Below, in pieces: positions 48,451 to 57,435 of a stretch of 58,813 bases of DNA. Under the pieces are notes generated by a model that was given only the letters and a program-made list of their open reading frames with translations, searched no databases and was not told where the DNA came from. This stretch comes from Actinokineospora sp. NBRC 105648 (GTDB lineage: Bacteria; Actinomycetota; Actinomycetes; Mycobacteriales; Pseudonocardiaceae): contig NZ_BSTR01000050.1 of assembly GCF_030269645.1 (NCBI RefSeq), positions 1-58,813 of the forward strand. Direction: 5' to 3'. A program made the translations under genes and the position numbers. Position 1 is the stretch's first letter, and each line of letters begins with the position of its first letter.

Positions 48451-49995
48451 ATGACGAGAACACGGACATCGGCACTGGTAGCGATAGCCGCCGTAGCCGC
48501 CATCACGCTCGCCGCCTGTACCAGCGCGGGCGGCAGCAGCCCGGGTGCAGGCGGTGGCACCGCCGCCGGGGACATCTCCGAGCTCAAGGCCGGGGTGTTC
48601 CTGGACGTGACGTCCTGGGACCCGGCCGCCGCCGACATCGGGTTCGACGGCCCGTACCTCTCGGCCGTGTACGACCCGCTGGTCGCGTTGGACAAGGACG
48701 CCAAACCGGTGCCCGCGCTGGCCACGTCCTGGGAGTGGTCGGCCGACCGGCTCACCCTGACCGCCGAGCTGCGCAAGGGCGTCACCTTCGACGACGGGCA
48801 GAAGTTCGACGCCGCCGCCGCGGTCGCGAACCTGCAGCACCTCAAGACCGGGGTGCGCTCCGGCCAGGCCTACCTCAACGTCTCGGGCTTCACCGCCAAG
48901 GACGAGGACACCCTCGAGATCAAACTGTCCAAACGGGACGACTCGCTGCTCTACTTCATGGGCCTGGGCCGCAGTTGGATGGCCTCGCCCGCCGCGATCG
49001 CGGCCAACTCGCTGACCGCGGGCCCGGTCGGCTCCGGCCCGTACACCTTCGACAAGGCCAACTCCGCGCCGCAGTCGCAGTACGTGTTCACCAAGAAGGC
49101 GAACCACTGGGACAGCGCGACCTACCCGTTCCCCACGGTGAAGCTGTTCCCGATCACCGACCAGACCGCGAGCTTCAACGCGATGCTCTCCGGTCAGCTC
49201 AACGTCCAGTTCGCCAACGCCGCGAACCTGCCCAAGGCCAAGGACAACGGCTGGAACATCGCGTCCAAGCCGTCCTCGTGGGTCGGCGTGCAGTTCGCCG
49301 ACCGCACCGGCACCCAGGTCAAGGCCCTCGGTGACCAGCGCGTCCGGCAGGCGATCAGCTACGCCTTCGACTCCGCGGGCATCCTCAAGGCGGTCGGCAA
49401 CGGCTCGGGCACCGCGACCAACCAGCTCTGGCCGGTCGACGGCACCGTCTACGACAAGTCGATGGACGGCAAGTACGCCACCAACATGGCCAAGGCCAAG
49501 CAGCTGCTCGCCGACGCCGGGTACCCGGGCGGCTTCACCGTCAAGATGCCGATGTCGCCGATCTTCGCCGCCTGGCAGCCCGCCGCCAACCAGACCTTCG
49601 GCGAGCTGGGCATCAAGGTGGAGTGGCAGGACATGGCCATGCCCGACTACCAGAAGAACGCGCCGACCTACCCGATGTTCCTCGCGGTGATCGCCATGAG
49701 CGGCAACGACATGGCCACGCTCTCCGACCAGGTCACCACCGCCCAGTGGTACAACCCGAACCCGGCGGTCGACGCCTTCCCGGAGGTCAAGGCCCTGGTC
49801 GGGCAGGCCGAGCAGGCCGAGCCCGGCGCGGCGCAGACCGCGGTGCTCAAGCAGCTCAACGCCAAGCTGGTCGACCTGGCCTGGTGGAGCGTCTGGTACC
49901 AGGCCGACAACACCTACTTCAGCGTCAAGGGCATCACGGTGACCCCGATCACCGGGATGATGTTCCCGACCCTGCGGTTCATCCAGCGCGGCTGA
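48451..49995 (+). CDS. ABC transporter substrate-binding lipoprotein, peptide/nickel (family 5) type
   Basis: 514 residues. Signal peptide ending LAAC gives a lipid anchor, followed by a Gly/Ser linker. The mature part is SBP family 5 (LATSWEWSADRLTLTAELRKGVTFDDG and RVRQAISYAFD). Such proteins bind peptides, but relatives take up nickel, opines and glycosides. It heads the rightward importer operon, divergent from the catabolic genes. ATG 48451 follows GAGAAGGA. Confidence 0.92.
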   Translation: MTRTRTSALVAIAAVAAITLAACTSAGGSSPGAGGGTAAGDISELKAGVFLDVTSWDPAAADIGFDGPYLSAVYDPLVALDKDAKPVPALATSWEWSADRLTLTAELRKGVTFDDGQKFDAAAAVANLQHLKTGVRSGQAYLNVSGFTAKDEDTLEIKLSKRDDSLLYFMGLGRSWMASPAAIAANSLTAGPVGSGPYTFDKANSAPQSQYVFTKKANHWDSATYPFPTVKLFPITDQTASFNAMLSGQLNVQFANAANLPKAKDNGWNIASKPSSWVGVQFADRTGTQVKALGDQRVRQAISYAFDSAGILKAVGNGSGTATNQLWPVDGTVYDKSMDGKYATNMAKAKQLLADAGYPGGFTVKMPMSPIFAAWQPAANQTFGELGIKVEWQDMAMPDYQKNAPTYPMFLAVIAMSGNDMATLSDQVTTAQWYNPNPAVDAFPEVKALVGQAEQAEPGAAQTAVLKQLNAKLVDLAWWSVWYQADNTYFSVKGITVTPITGMMFPTLRFIQRG

Positions 49996-50006
49996 CGCGC
50001 CCGTGC

Positions 50007-50041
50007 CCGGCAGGTCCGTCCACTTCGGACGGACCTGCCGG
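50007..50041. terminator. Intra-operon hairpin (attenuator candidate)
   Basis: Perfect 15-bp stem, 5-base loop, between the binding-protein stop and permease start. Such hairpins let the binding protein be made in excess by blocking 3' decay or causing partial termination. Confidence 0.75.
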
Positions 50042-50056
50042 TGAGGAGCCGAGACA

Positions 50057-50998
50057 ATGCTGTCCTTCATCGCCAAGCGCCTGCTCTCCGGCGTGCTGCT
50101 GCTCGTGCTGGTCACGACCGGCACCTTCTTCCTGGCCCACCTGGCCATCGGGGACCCGACCCCCGGGCTGCTGGGCAACAGCGCCACCCCCGCGCAGCAG
50201 GACGCGCTGCGCGCCAAGATCGGGTTCGACCGACCGCTGCTGGTCCAGTTCTGGGACTGGATCTCGCACGCCGCCACCGGCGACTTCGGCAGCTCGTGGC
50301 GCAACTTCCAACCGGTCGGCGACCAGCTCGTGCTGCGCGTGCCGGTGACGCTGTCGGTGGTGGTCTTCGCGACGCTGCTCTCCGCGGTCATCGGCGTGGC
50401 CGTGGGCATCCTGTGCGGGCTGCGGCCCGGCGGCGTGCTCGACCGGGTCCTCAAGCTCGCCTCGGTGGTGCTCTTCGCGCTGCCCGGGTTCTGGGTCAGC
50501 CTGGTGCTGGTCACCTGGTTCGCCCTGGACCTGCGGTGGTTCCCGGCGATCGGGTACGTCTCGCCGGACCAGTCGGTCAGCGGCTGGCTCGAGTCGATCA
50601 CGCTGCCGTCGGTGTCGCTGGCGCTCGGCGCGATCGTGATGGTCGCCGAGCAGCTGCGCAACGGCTTCCTCCAGGTCAACAACCAGGACTTCGTGCGCAC
50701 GCTGCGCGCCCGCGGCCTGTCCAAGCGGCGGGTCACCGCGCACGTGCTGCGCAACGCCTCGCCCGCGGCGCTGACCGTGCTCGCGCTGATGTTCGTCGGC
50801 CTGCTCGGCGGCGCCATCGTCGTCGAGATCGTGTTCAACCTGCCCGGTATCGGCAGCCTGACCCAGTCGGCCTCGCAGATCGGGGACATCCCGGTGCTGC
50901 TCGGCCTGACCGCCGTCACCGTGGTGTTCGTCGTCCTCGTCAACTTCCTGCTCGACCTCGTGCTCGGGTGGGTCAACCCGAAGGTGCGCGAACGATGA
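50057..50998 (+). CDS. ABC transporter permease, DppB/OppB type
   Basis: 313 residues with about six helices. The EAA loop is visible near VRTLRARGLSKRRVTAHVLR and the N-terminal helix LLVTTGTFFLAHLAIGDPTPG is typical of DppB. It pairs with the fused permease-ATPase encoded next, overlapping by ATGA. Start ATG 50057 with AGGAGCC before it. Confidence 0.92.
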   Translation: MLSFIAKRLLSGVLLLVLVTTGTFFLAHLAIGDPTPGLLGNSATPAQQDALRAKIGFDRPLLVQFWDWISHAATGDFGSSWRNFQPVGDQLVLRVPVTLSVVVFATLLSAVIGVAVGILCGLRPGGVLDRVLKLASVVLFALPGFWVSLVLVTWFALDLRWFPAIGYVSPDQSVSGWLESITLPSVSLALGAIVMVAEQLRNGFLQVNNQDFVRTLRARGLSKRRVTAHVLRNASPAALTVLALMFVGLLGGAIVVEIVFNLPGIGSLTQSASQIGDIPVLLGLTAVTVVFVVLVNFLLDLVLGWVNPKVRER

Positions 50999-52848
50999 CC
51001 GCAGTCCCGTTCCCCGCCGCGCTGGCGCCCGTCAAACGGATCTCGCTCGGGCGCCGCTACCTGCGCCGCCCGCTCGGCGTGGTCGCGCTCGCGCTGCTGC
51101 TGGTCGTGGTCGCCGCGGCGGTCCTGGCGCCGTGGCTCGCGCCGTTCGACCCCAACCACGTCGACTTCACCCTCACCCACGCCGAACCCGGCGGCGGCCA
51201 CCTCCTCGGCGGCGACTCCGCGGGCCGCGACATCCTCAGCAGGTTGCTGCACGGTGCGCGGACCACGCTCTACGGCGCGGTCATCACCTGTGTGTCCGGC
51301 CTGCTGCTGGGCGTCCCGGCCGGGGTGTGCGCGGGCTACTTCGGCGGGGTCACCGACCGGCTGGCCTCCTGGGTCAGCGACGCCCTGCAGTCTGTCCCGG
51401 GCATGATCGTGCTGCTGGTCGTCGCCGCGGGCACCGGCCAGTCCTTCCCGGTCCTGATGGTCGCGCTGGGCGTCTTCCTGGCCCCCGGCTACTACCGGAT
51501 CACCCGGGCGCGGGCGCTGGCCGTGCGCAAGGAGCCCTACATCGACGCCGCCCGGGTCGCGGGCGTGACCAACCCGCGCATCCTGCGCACGCACATGCTG
51601 CGCGCGGTCTACGCCCCGATCGTCGTGCAGACGGCGCTGACCGCCGGGATCGCCATCGGCATGCAGGCGGGCCTGCAGTTCCTCGGCATCGGCTCGGCGT
51701 CCACGCCGAGCTGGGGCCAGATGATGAACGACGGCTTCCAGAACATGCTGACCTACCCGCTGATCCTGCTGTGGCCCTCGATCGCGCTGGGCATCACCAT
51801 CGCCGCGCTGGCGTTCATCGGGTCGACCCTGGCCGACCTGATCAGCATCCGCGCGGAGCAGCCCTCCCGGCGCGCCCGGGCCCGCGTGCGCCAGGAGCTC
51901 ACCGCGCCCGCCGCCACCGAGCTGTCCAACCGGCTGCCGAGCGGCGAGCACGAGCACTCGGCCGAGGACTGCGCCCTGCGCATCGACAACCTCCGCGTCG
52001 GTTACGCCTCCCCGTCCGGGGTGAAGGAGGTCGTCCGGGGCGTGTCCCTGGACGCGGCTCCGGGCGAGGTGCTCGGCATCGTGGGCGAGTCCGGGTCCGG
52101 CAAGACGCAGACCATGTTCGCCGTCCTCGACCTGCTGCCCTCGGGCGGCACCGCGGTCGCCGACGGCATCCGGGTCAGCGGTCGCGAGGTCAGCGGTCTC
52201 TCCGCGGCCGAGCGCGCCGCGCTGCTCGGCCGGTCGATCGGCTACGTCCCGCAGGAGCCGCTGAGCAACCTCGACCCGTGCTACACGATCGAGCGCCAGC
52301 TGGTCGAACCGCTGCGGCACGTGCACGGCCTGTCGAAGGCCGACGCCCGCCAACGCGCGCGCGACGTCCTGGTCCGGGTGGGCCTCACCGACCCCGACCG
52401 CGTCCTGGCGTCCTACCCGCACCAGATCTCCGGCGGCATGGCCCAGCGCGTGCTCATCGCGGGCGCGGTGGCCGGTCGGCCGTCGCTGCTGGTCGCCGAC
52501 GAGCCGACGACCGCGCTCGACGTCACCGTGCAGGCCGAGGTGCTCGAGCTGCTGCGCGAGCTGCAGCAGGAGTACGGCATGACGCTGGTGATCGTGACGC
52601 ACAACTTCGGCGTCGTCGCCGACATCTGCGACCGGGTCGTGGTGATGAAGGACGGCCGGATCGTCGAGACCGGCCGGGTGGAGCAGATCTTCCGGCACCC
52701 GGCCGACCCCTACACCGCCGAGCTGATCAGCGCCTCCCTCGACGACGTCGCGGGGCGGCACGAACTGGACCAGGCCTGGGCGCGCGAGTCACCCGCCGCC
52801 CTGGACCGCAGCGCCGCGCACGTCGGCGGAGAGGACGACGCACGATGA
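50995..52848 (+). CDS. ABC transporter permease-ATPase fusion (DppC-DppD)
   Basis: 617 residues. Residues 1-285 are a DppC-type permease with its EAA loop ([17 protein letters not shown]). After a charged linker (about 290-320) comes a DppD-type ATPase with GESGSGKTQ (Walker A), the signature ISGGMAQR and [12 protein letters not shown] (Walker B). Usually these are two genes; I see no stop or frameshift at the joint. It overlaps its neighbours at both ends. Confidence 0.92.
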   Translation: MTAVPFPAALAPVKRISLGRRYLRRPLGVVALALLLVVVAAAVLAPWLAPFDPNHVDFTLTHAEPGGGHLLGGDSAGRDILSRLLHGARTTLYGAVITCVSGLLLGVPAGVCAGYFGGVTDRLASWVSDALQSVPGMIVLLVVAAGTGQSFPVLMVALGVFLAPGYYRITRARALAVRKEPYIDAARVAGVTNPRILRTHMLRAVYAPIVVQTALTAGIAIGMQAGLQFLGIGSASTPSWGQMMNDGFQNMLTYPLILLWPSIALGITIAALAFIGSTLADLISIRAEQPSRRARARVRQELTAPAATELSNRLPSGEHEHSAEDCALRIDNLRVGYASPSGVKEVVRGVSLDAAPGEVLGIVGESGSGKTQTMFAVLDLLPSGGTAVADGIRVSGREVSGLSAAERAALLGRSIGYVPQEPLSNLDPCYTIERQLVEPLRHVHGLSKADARQRARDVLVRVGLTDPDRVLASYPHQISGGMAQRVLIAGAVAGRPSLLVADEPTTALDVTVQAEVLELLRELQQEYGMTLVIVTHNFGVVADICDRVVVMKDGRIVETGRVEQIFRHPADPYTAELISASLDDVAGRHELDQAWARESPAALDRSAAHVGGEDDAR

Positions 52849-53708
52849 ACGCCGCCAACGACAGCGCTGGTACCGCAGGCACGGACACCGCACCGCTGCT
52901 CTCCGTGCAGGACCTGGTGGTCGACTACCGACTGGCCCGCAAGGTCCGTTTCCGCGCCCTGAAAGGGGTTTCGCTGACGGTCGGACCGGGGGAGTGCGTC
53001 GGGCTGGTCGGCGAGAGCGGGTCGGGCAAGTCCACGCTCGGCCGGGCCCTGCTCGGGCTCGCGCCGGTCGAGTCCGGCCGGATCACCTTCGACGGCGAGG
53101 ACATCACGCACGCCCGCGGTGCCGCGCGCCGCCGCCTGGCCAACGACATCCAGGTCGTCTTCCAGGACCCGTACGGCTCGCTCGACCCCACCATGACCGT
53201 CGGCGAGGTCCTCGCCGAACCGCTGGAGGTGGCCGGGACCACCCGCGCCCAGGCGCGCGCGGTGGTCGCCGAGATGCTCGACCGGGTGCGGCTGCCCACC
53301 GACTCCGTGCACCGCTACCCGAGCGAGTTCTCCGGCGGGCAGCGGCAGCGGATCGCGATCGCGCGGGCGCTGGTCCGGATGCCCCGGCTGATCGTCTGCG
53401 ACGAGCCGGTGAGCGCGCTCGACCTGACCACCCAGGCGACGATCCTGGACCTGTTCATCGACCTGCAGCGCGAGACCGGGGTGTCCTACCTGTTCGTCTC
53501 GCACGACCTCGGCGTCGTGCGGCGGATCTGCCACCGCGTCTCGGTCATGTACCAGGGCGAGATCGTCGAGTCCGGGCACACCCGCTCGGTCACCGAGGAG
53601 CCCGCCCACCCCTACACCCGACGCCTGCTGCTGGCCTCGCCCGTCGCCGACCCGGCGCGCCAGGCCGACCGCCGGGCCGCCTGGCTCGGCCTGCGGGAGT
53701 CGGCGTGA
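52845..53708 (+). CDS. ABC transporter ATPase, DppF/OppF type
   Basis: 287 residues. GESGSGKSTLGR, QVVFQDPYGSLDPTM (Q-loop typical of OppF), SEFSGGQRQRIAIARAL and LIVCDEPVSALD. It forms the second nucleotide-binding half of the importer with the fused DppD domain. It starts on the ATGA of the preceding stop; the TetR gene follows after 22 bases. Confidence 0.93.
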   Translation: MNAANDSAGTAGTDTAPLLSVQDLVVDYRLARKVRFRALKGVSLTVGPGECVGLVGESGSGKSTLGRALLGLAPVESGRITFDGEDITHARGAARRRLANDIQVVFQDPYGSLDPTMTVGEVLAEPLEVAGTTRAQARAVVAEMLDRVRLPTDSVHRYPSEFSGGQRQRIAIARALVRMPRLIVCDEPVSALDLTTQATILDLFIDLQRETGVSYLFVSHDLGVVRRICHRVSVMYQGEIVESGHTRSVTEEPAHPYTRRLLLASPVADPARQADRRAAWLGLRESA

Positions 53709-53730
53709 CCCACCTGCATTGGAGGCCGCC

Positions 53731-54312
53731 GTGCCCAAGGTCATCGACCACGAGCAGCGGCGCCGGGAGATCGTCGAGGTCGCCAAGCGGCTGATCGCCG
53801 AGGGCGGGTTCGAGGCGGCCACGATGCGCAGCATCGTCACCGCGGCGGGCTTCGCCAACGGCGCGCTCAAGCACTACTTCGCGGGCAAGGACGGCATCAT
53901 CGCCGCGACCTTCGAGAGCGTCCTGGACGAGACCGCGCGGCGGATGTCCGAACTGGACCCGGACGTGGGCCCGGTGGCGGCGCTGCGCGGTTTCGTCGAG
54001 GCGGCCATGCCGCTGGAGCCGGACCGGATCAGCTCGGCCAGGGTGCTGCTGGTGCTCTGGGGCCACTCGGTCACCAACCCGGACCTGGCCCGGCAGTACC
54101 GCGACCTGCTCACCATCTGGCGGGGGGAGCTGACCAGGCGGATCGGCGCGGTCTGGGACCGCGGCGAGCCGCCCGCCGCCGGGCTGCTCGCCGACGAGAT
54201 CATCTCGGTCACCATCGGCGCCAACGTGGCCAGCCTGATGCACCCGGTGGGCGCGCTGGTGCAGCGCTACCGCGACTACGTCGAGGCGCTGATGGGCCGG
54301 ATCGCGGGCTGA
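53731..54312 (+). CDS. TetR-family transcriptional regulator
   Basis: 193 residues. HTH: RREIVEVAKRLIAEGGFEAATMRSIVTAAGFANGALKHYFAGKDG. The start is GTG 53731 with GGAGG five bases upstream; the in-frame TTG at 53719 would remove that site. It is the last gene of the importer operon. The palindrome TCTACGCTCGTAGA just downstream, with versions in the divergent promoter, is the likely binding site, so it probably represses the whole locus until a ligand arrives. Confidence 0.9.
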   Translation: MPKVIDHEQRRREIVEVAKRLIAEGGFEAATMRSIVTAAGFANGALKHYFAGKDGIIAATFESVLDETARRMSELDPDVGPVAALRGFVEAAMPLEPDRISSARVLLVLWGHSVTNPDLARQYRDLLTIWRGELTRRIGAVWDRGEPPAAGLLADEIISVTIGANVASLMHPVGALVQRYRDYVEALMGRIAG

Positions 54313-54337
54313 CCCCTGGAACCGCAACGGGTTTTCG

Positions 54338-54351
54338 TCTACGCTCGTAGA
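54338..54351. promoter_or_regulatory. TetR operator-like palindrome
   Basis: Perfect 14-bp palindrome TCTACGCTCGTAGA directly abutting the ATG of the hydrolase at 54352. Matches 12 or more positions with the site at 48224. Confidence 0.75.
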
Positions 54352-55092
54352 ATGATCGATGCTCCCGCGCTCCCGACCACCCGCACCCGGCCCGCCGCCG
54401 AGGTGACCGGCCCGCCCGTCGTGCTCGTCCACGGCTTCGTCACCGGGGGTGCCGTGGACTTCCCCGCCGAGCGCTGGGCCGAGCCGCTGGCCGCGGCAGG
54501 CCGCGAGGCCGTCGTGGTGCACCTGCCCGGGCACCCGGGCGGCCCGGCCGTCGGCTCGGCCGACGAGGTGGGCACCGCGCACCTGCTCCGCAGGCTCGCG
54601 GCCGGGATCGCCGCCGAGGGTTCCGGGGAGGTCGACGTGATCGGCTACTCGCTCGGCGCCCGGCTCGCCTGGGACCTCGCCGCCACCGGGGTGCTCCCGG
54701 TGCGCAGGCTGGTGCTCGGCGGCCTGAGCCCGATGGAGCCGTTCGCCGCGGTCGACCTCGCGGCGGCCCGCGCCGCGGTCCGCGGTGGACCCGCGCCCGC
54801 GGACCCGCTCACCGGCATGATCACCGGCATGGTGTCCGGCCCGGACCGCGACGCCGACTCGCTGCTGCTGGTCGTCGAGGGGCTGGCCCGGGAGCCGTTC
54901 GACCCGACGGCCCGCGTTCCCCAGGTGCCGACGCTGTTCCTCGCCGGCCTGGACGACCCGATGTCCCAGGGCGTCGACCAGCTCGTCGCGGGTGTGCCCG
55001 GGGCCCGCCTGCAGCGGGTCCCCGGTGACCACTTCGGCGCGCTGGCGGGCGACGAGCTGCGCGCCGCCGCCTTCGAGTTCCTCGGCGTCTGA
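54352..55092 (+). CDS. Alpha/beta hydrolase, MenH-like
   Basis: 246 residues. Oxyanion region VVLVHGFVTGG, nucleophile Ser100 in VIGYSLGAR, acid in LFLAGLDDPM and His in PGDHFGAL. GYSLGAR and the size recall MenH (SHCHC synthase), but general ester/lactone hydrolases share this. A TetR operator touches its start codon, and no SD is present, so the message may be leaderless or the site may block initiation directly. It belongs to the TetR locus. Confidence 0.87.
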   Translation: MIDAPALPTTRTRPAAEVTGPPVVLVHGFVTGGAVDFPAERWAEPLAAAGREAVVVHLPGHPGGPAVGSADEVGTAHLLRRLAAGIAAEGSGEVDVIGYSLGARLAWDLAATGVLPVRRLVLGGLSPMEPFAAVDLAAARAAVRGGPAPADPLTGMITGMVSGPDRDADSLLLVVEGLAREPFDPTARVPQVPTLFLAGLDDPMSQGVDQLVAGVPGARLQRVPGDHFGALAGDELRAAAFEFLGV

Positions 55093-55105
55093 GCCGTGAC
55101 GGTGT

Positions 55106-55127
55106 CACGGGCGCCGCGGCGCCCGTG
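55106..55127. terminator. Bidirectional terminator palindrome
   Basis: Perfect 22-base palindrome, all GC but for its ends, between two convergent stops at 55092 and 55134. Minimal loop, so cruciform or stem-loop with tight turn. Confidence 0.65.
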
Positions 55128-55133
55128 GGCCGG

Positions 55134-55991
55134 TCAGTCCCACCAGAACACCCACGAGTGGTCGCCGAGCAGGCGCTGGGCGTAGGTCGAGAGCGTCTGG
55201 GGTGCCTCGCCCTGCCAGACGTTGTCCGGGCAGAACGCGAAGTGCTCGGCCGCCACGGCCAGCGCCTGGGCCTCGGTGGTGGGCGGCGCGGAGACGCTGA
55301 GCAGCAGGGTGTCGAACCCGAGGCCGACGACGCGGGCACCGAACCGGTTCTCCCAGTCGCGCAGCACCGCGGCCACCTCGCCGGTGTCGTTGGTGTGGTT
55401 CATCGGCCCGGTCCAGCCCGCCACCGCCAGCGCGTCGGCGCCCCGTTCCGCCGCGACCAGGCCCAGGCGCATCGACGCGTGCCCGGCGAGCAGCTGCTCG
55501 GCGAGGTCGTCGGCGGTGAGGTCGGGCGCGGTGCGCCCAGTCAGCGGGCGGGCGAGCCCGGGCCACTCGCGGCCGAAGGGGGCGGTGACGGCGAGCCGCT
55601 CGGCGGCGGAGAGGTCGTCCTCCTCGTCCCCGGTGGTGTGCGCGGCCCACCATCCCGCGAGCAGCGCGCCCGGCTCGTGCCCGGCGGGAGCGGACATGTC
55701 ACCGGGCAGCACCTCGCCGTTGCCCCACGGGCGGTACTCCGGGTCCTCGTCGTCGAGCGCGTCGAGCAGCAGCGGCCACAGCCCGGACCTGGTGTGCTCG
55801 GCCCGCAGCCGGGCCCACAGGCCCGCGGCGGCGGGCTGGTCGCTGAGCCAGAACGCGGGCCTGCCGCCGTTGTCCTCTTCGGGCTGCACGAGCCTGCCGG
55901 GCGGCAGCGGAACCGACAGGGTCCGGCCGTTGGCGGTGGTGCCGGGGAACAGGTCCCGCAGTTCGGTGGGGAGCGGTGCGTCGGAGATCAC
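55134..55991 (-). CDS. DUF4253-like protein
   Basis: 285 residues. The C-terminal third (NRFGARVVGLGFDTLLLSVS, HFAFCPDNVWQG, LSTYAQRLLGDHSWVFWWD) is the DUF4253 pattern, a cytoplasmic protein often found near toxin-immunity or SUKH-like loci with no known activity. The start at GTG 55991 is a compromise: the frame is open to 56135, but upstream residues look non-coding and there is no good ribosome binding site at either place. Confidence 0.75.
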   Translation of the reverse strand: MISDAPLPTELRDLFPGTTANGRTLSVPLPPGRLVQPEEDNGGRPAFWLSDQPAAAGLWARLRAEHTRSGLWPLLLDALDDEDPEYRPWGNGEVLPGDMSAPAGHEPGALLAGWWAAHTTGDEEDDLSAAERLAVTAPFGREWPGLARPLTGRTAPDLTADDLAEQLLAGHASMRLGLVAAERGADALAVAGWTGPMNHTNDTGEVAAVLRDWENRFGARVVGLGFDTLLLSVSAPPTTEAQALAVAAEHFAFCPDNVWQGEAPQTLSTYAQRLLGDHSWVFWWD

Positions 55992-56244
55992 GGTCGGATC
56001 GTAGGCGGTGCGCCCGACGGTCGGCGGCGCGTTGATCGCACCGGTACCGGGTCCGCGGCGATCATCCGGGGAACCTTGGGCGAACAGCTCGCGAACACCC
56101 TTCGTCGCGGTGCCCGGGGCGGCCGTCCGGGACAACGCGTGACCTGATGATCACGCTAGCCTCCGACCTGCGGAACACCGAACTGTCGAATATCCGCCAC
56201 ACGGGCGCGCGCGGCACGGCACCCGGCGGGGAAAGCGGAACCTC

Positions 56245-57396
56245 ATGTCCACGGAGTCACAGGTGTCCACGGAGCAGGCGACCGACGCGGCGACCCCGGA
56301 CGCGGCCACCTCGGACGCGGCCACCTCGGACGCGGCCGCACCCGGCGCGGCCGCCTCGCCGGAAGCCCCGCCCGAGCCGTCCCCGGGTGAGCTCGCCATC
56401 GAGGCGGCCCTGAAGGCGGTGGGCGCCATCCCGGCCACCTCCGACGCCGCCACCGGGGACTCCGAGGACTCCGGCAGCACCGACGTGGCCGCGCCCGCCG
56501 CCGCGCTCGAGGCGCCGCGGCGGGTGCGCAAGCCGATGATCGTGACCGCGGTGGTCGTGGGCCTCGCGCTGGTCGCCACGCCGCTGGTGCTGTCCCGGCT
56601 GAACGACGACCCCGAGGCGAGCGGGGCGCCCACCGCGGCCGGCTACCCGCAGGACCCCTCGGCGGGCGCCGGATCCGTGCCCGCTCCGGCAGGCGGCCCG
56701 ATCGACCAGCCCACGCCCGCCGCGCAGTCCGCGGGTGTCGCCCCGGTCGCGGGCGCGGTGCCGGGCCCGGGCTCCCAGGTCAACCCGGCCCCGGTCGCCC
56801 CGCAGGCCGGACGGCCCGCGCAGAGCGGCGCCCCGGCCCCGGTCGTGCCGCCGGTGAACCCCCCGGCCACGCCGCGCCAGGCGGCCGGTCCGACCTACGA
56901 GGCGACCGCGGGTCCCGGTTGCGGCGGCACCACCGGGTACTCCAGCGTCGGGTCCTTCCGCAGTGGCAAGGAGGGCTGGGTCGACCACGGCGGCGGCTGC
57001 GGCGCGGCGTACGTGTCGGTCCCGATGTCCGGCTGGCCGGACAAGGACGACGACAGCGCGTACGGCCTGTGGACGTTCAACACCGGCCCGGTGACCACCG
57101 GCACCTGCGCCGTGTCGGTGTACGTGCCCGCGGGCGACCTCGTCGACGTCGGCGGCGACCCCACGTCCTACCGCGTGCACGACCGCTTCGACGTCGGCAA
57201 GGGCGGCGAGGTCGGCGCGTTCGAGGTCAAGCAGGTGGCCCGGCGCGGCCAGTGGGTGGAGGCGGGCACCTTCCGCATCGGCGGCGCCAAGCTCGCCGTG
57301 AAGCTGCTCTCCCGCGGCAAGGACTGGTCGGACTCGGGGAGCAAGACCTACGCGCACCACGCCGCCGCCGCGGTGAAGGTCAAGTGCCAGGCCTGA
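56245..57396 (+). CDS. Membrane-anchored extracytoplasmic protein with golvesin-like domain
   Basis: 383 residues. An acidic Ala/Ser/Thr/Asp-rich cytoplasmic segment (1-92), a membrane helix (about 97-116), a Pro/Ala/Gly linker to about 225 and a compact C-terminal domain (GWVDHGGGCGAAYVSVP, CAVSVYVPAGDL, SYRVHDRF, QWVEAGTFRIGG) resembling golvesin-type beta-sandwiches. Three or four Cys may form disulfides. Wall- or sugar-binding is likely. Not a clear enzyme. Confidence 0.75.
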   Translation: MSTESQVSTEQATDAATPDAATSDAATSDAAAPGAAASPEAPPEPSPGELAIEAALKAVGAIPATSDAATGDSEDSGSTDVAAPAAALEAPRRVRKPMIVTAVVVGLALVATPLVLSRLNDDPEASGAPTAAGYPQDPSAGAGSVPAPAGGPIDQPTPAAQSAGVAPVAGAVPGPGSQVNPAPVAPQAGRPAQSGAPAPVVPPVNPPATPRQAAGPTYEATAGPGCGGTTGYSSVGSFRSGKEGWVDHGGGCGAAYVSVPMSGWPDKDDDSAYGLWTFNTGPVTTGTCAVSVYVPAGDLVDVGGDPTSYRVHDRFDVGKGGEVGAFEVKQVARRGQWVEAGTFRIGGAKLAVKLLSRGKDWSDSGSKTYAHHAAAAVKVKCQA

Positions 57397-57435
57397 TCCA
57401 GGTATTCAGTCCGTTGTAGACAGAGTTGGTGCGGG

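Noticed and set aside
48295..52761. A long minus-strand frame opposite the ABC importer genes
   Set aside because: Low-complexity antisense product; the plus strand carries canonical ABC motifs.
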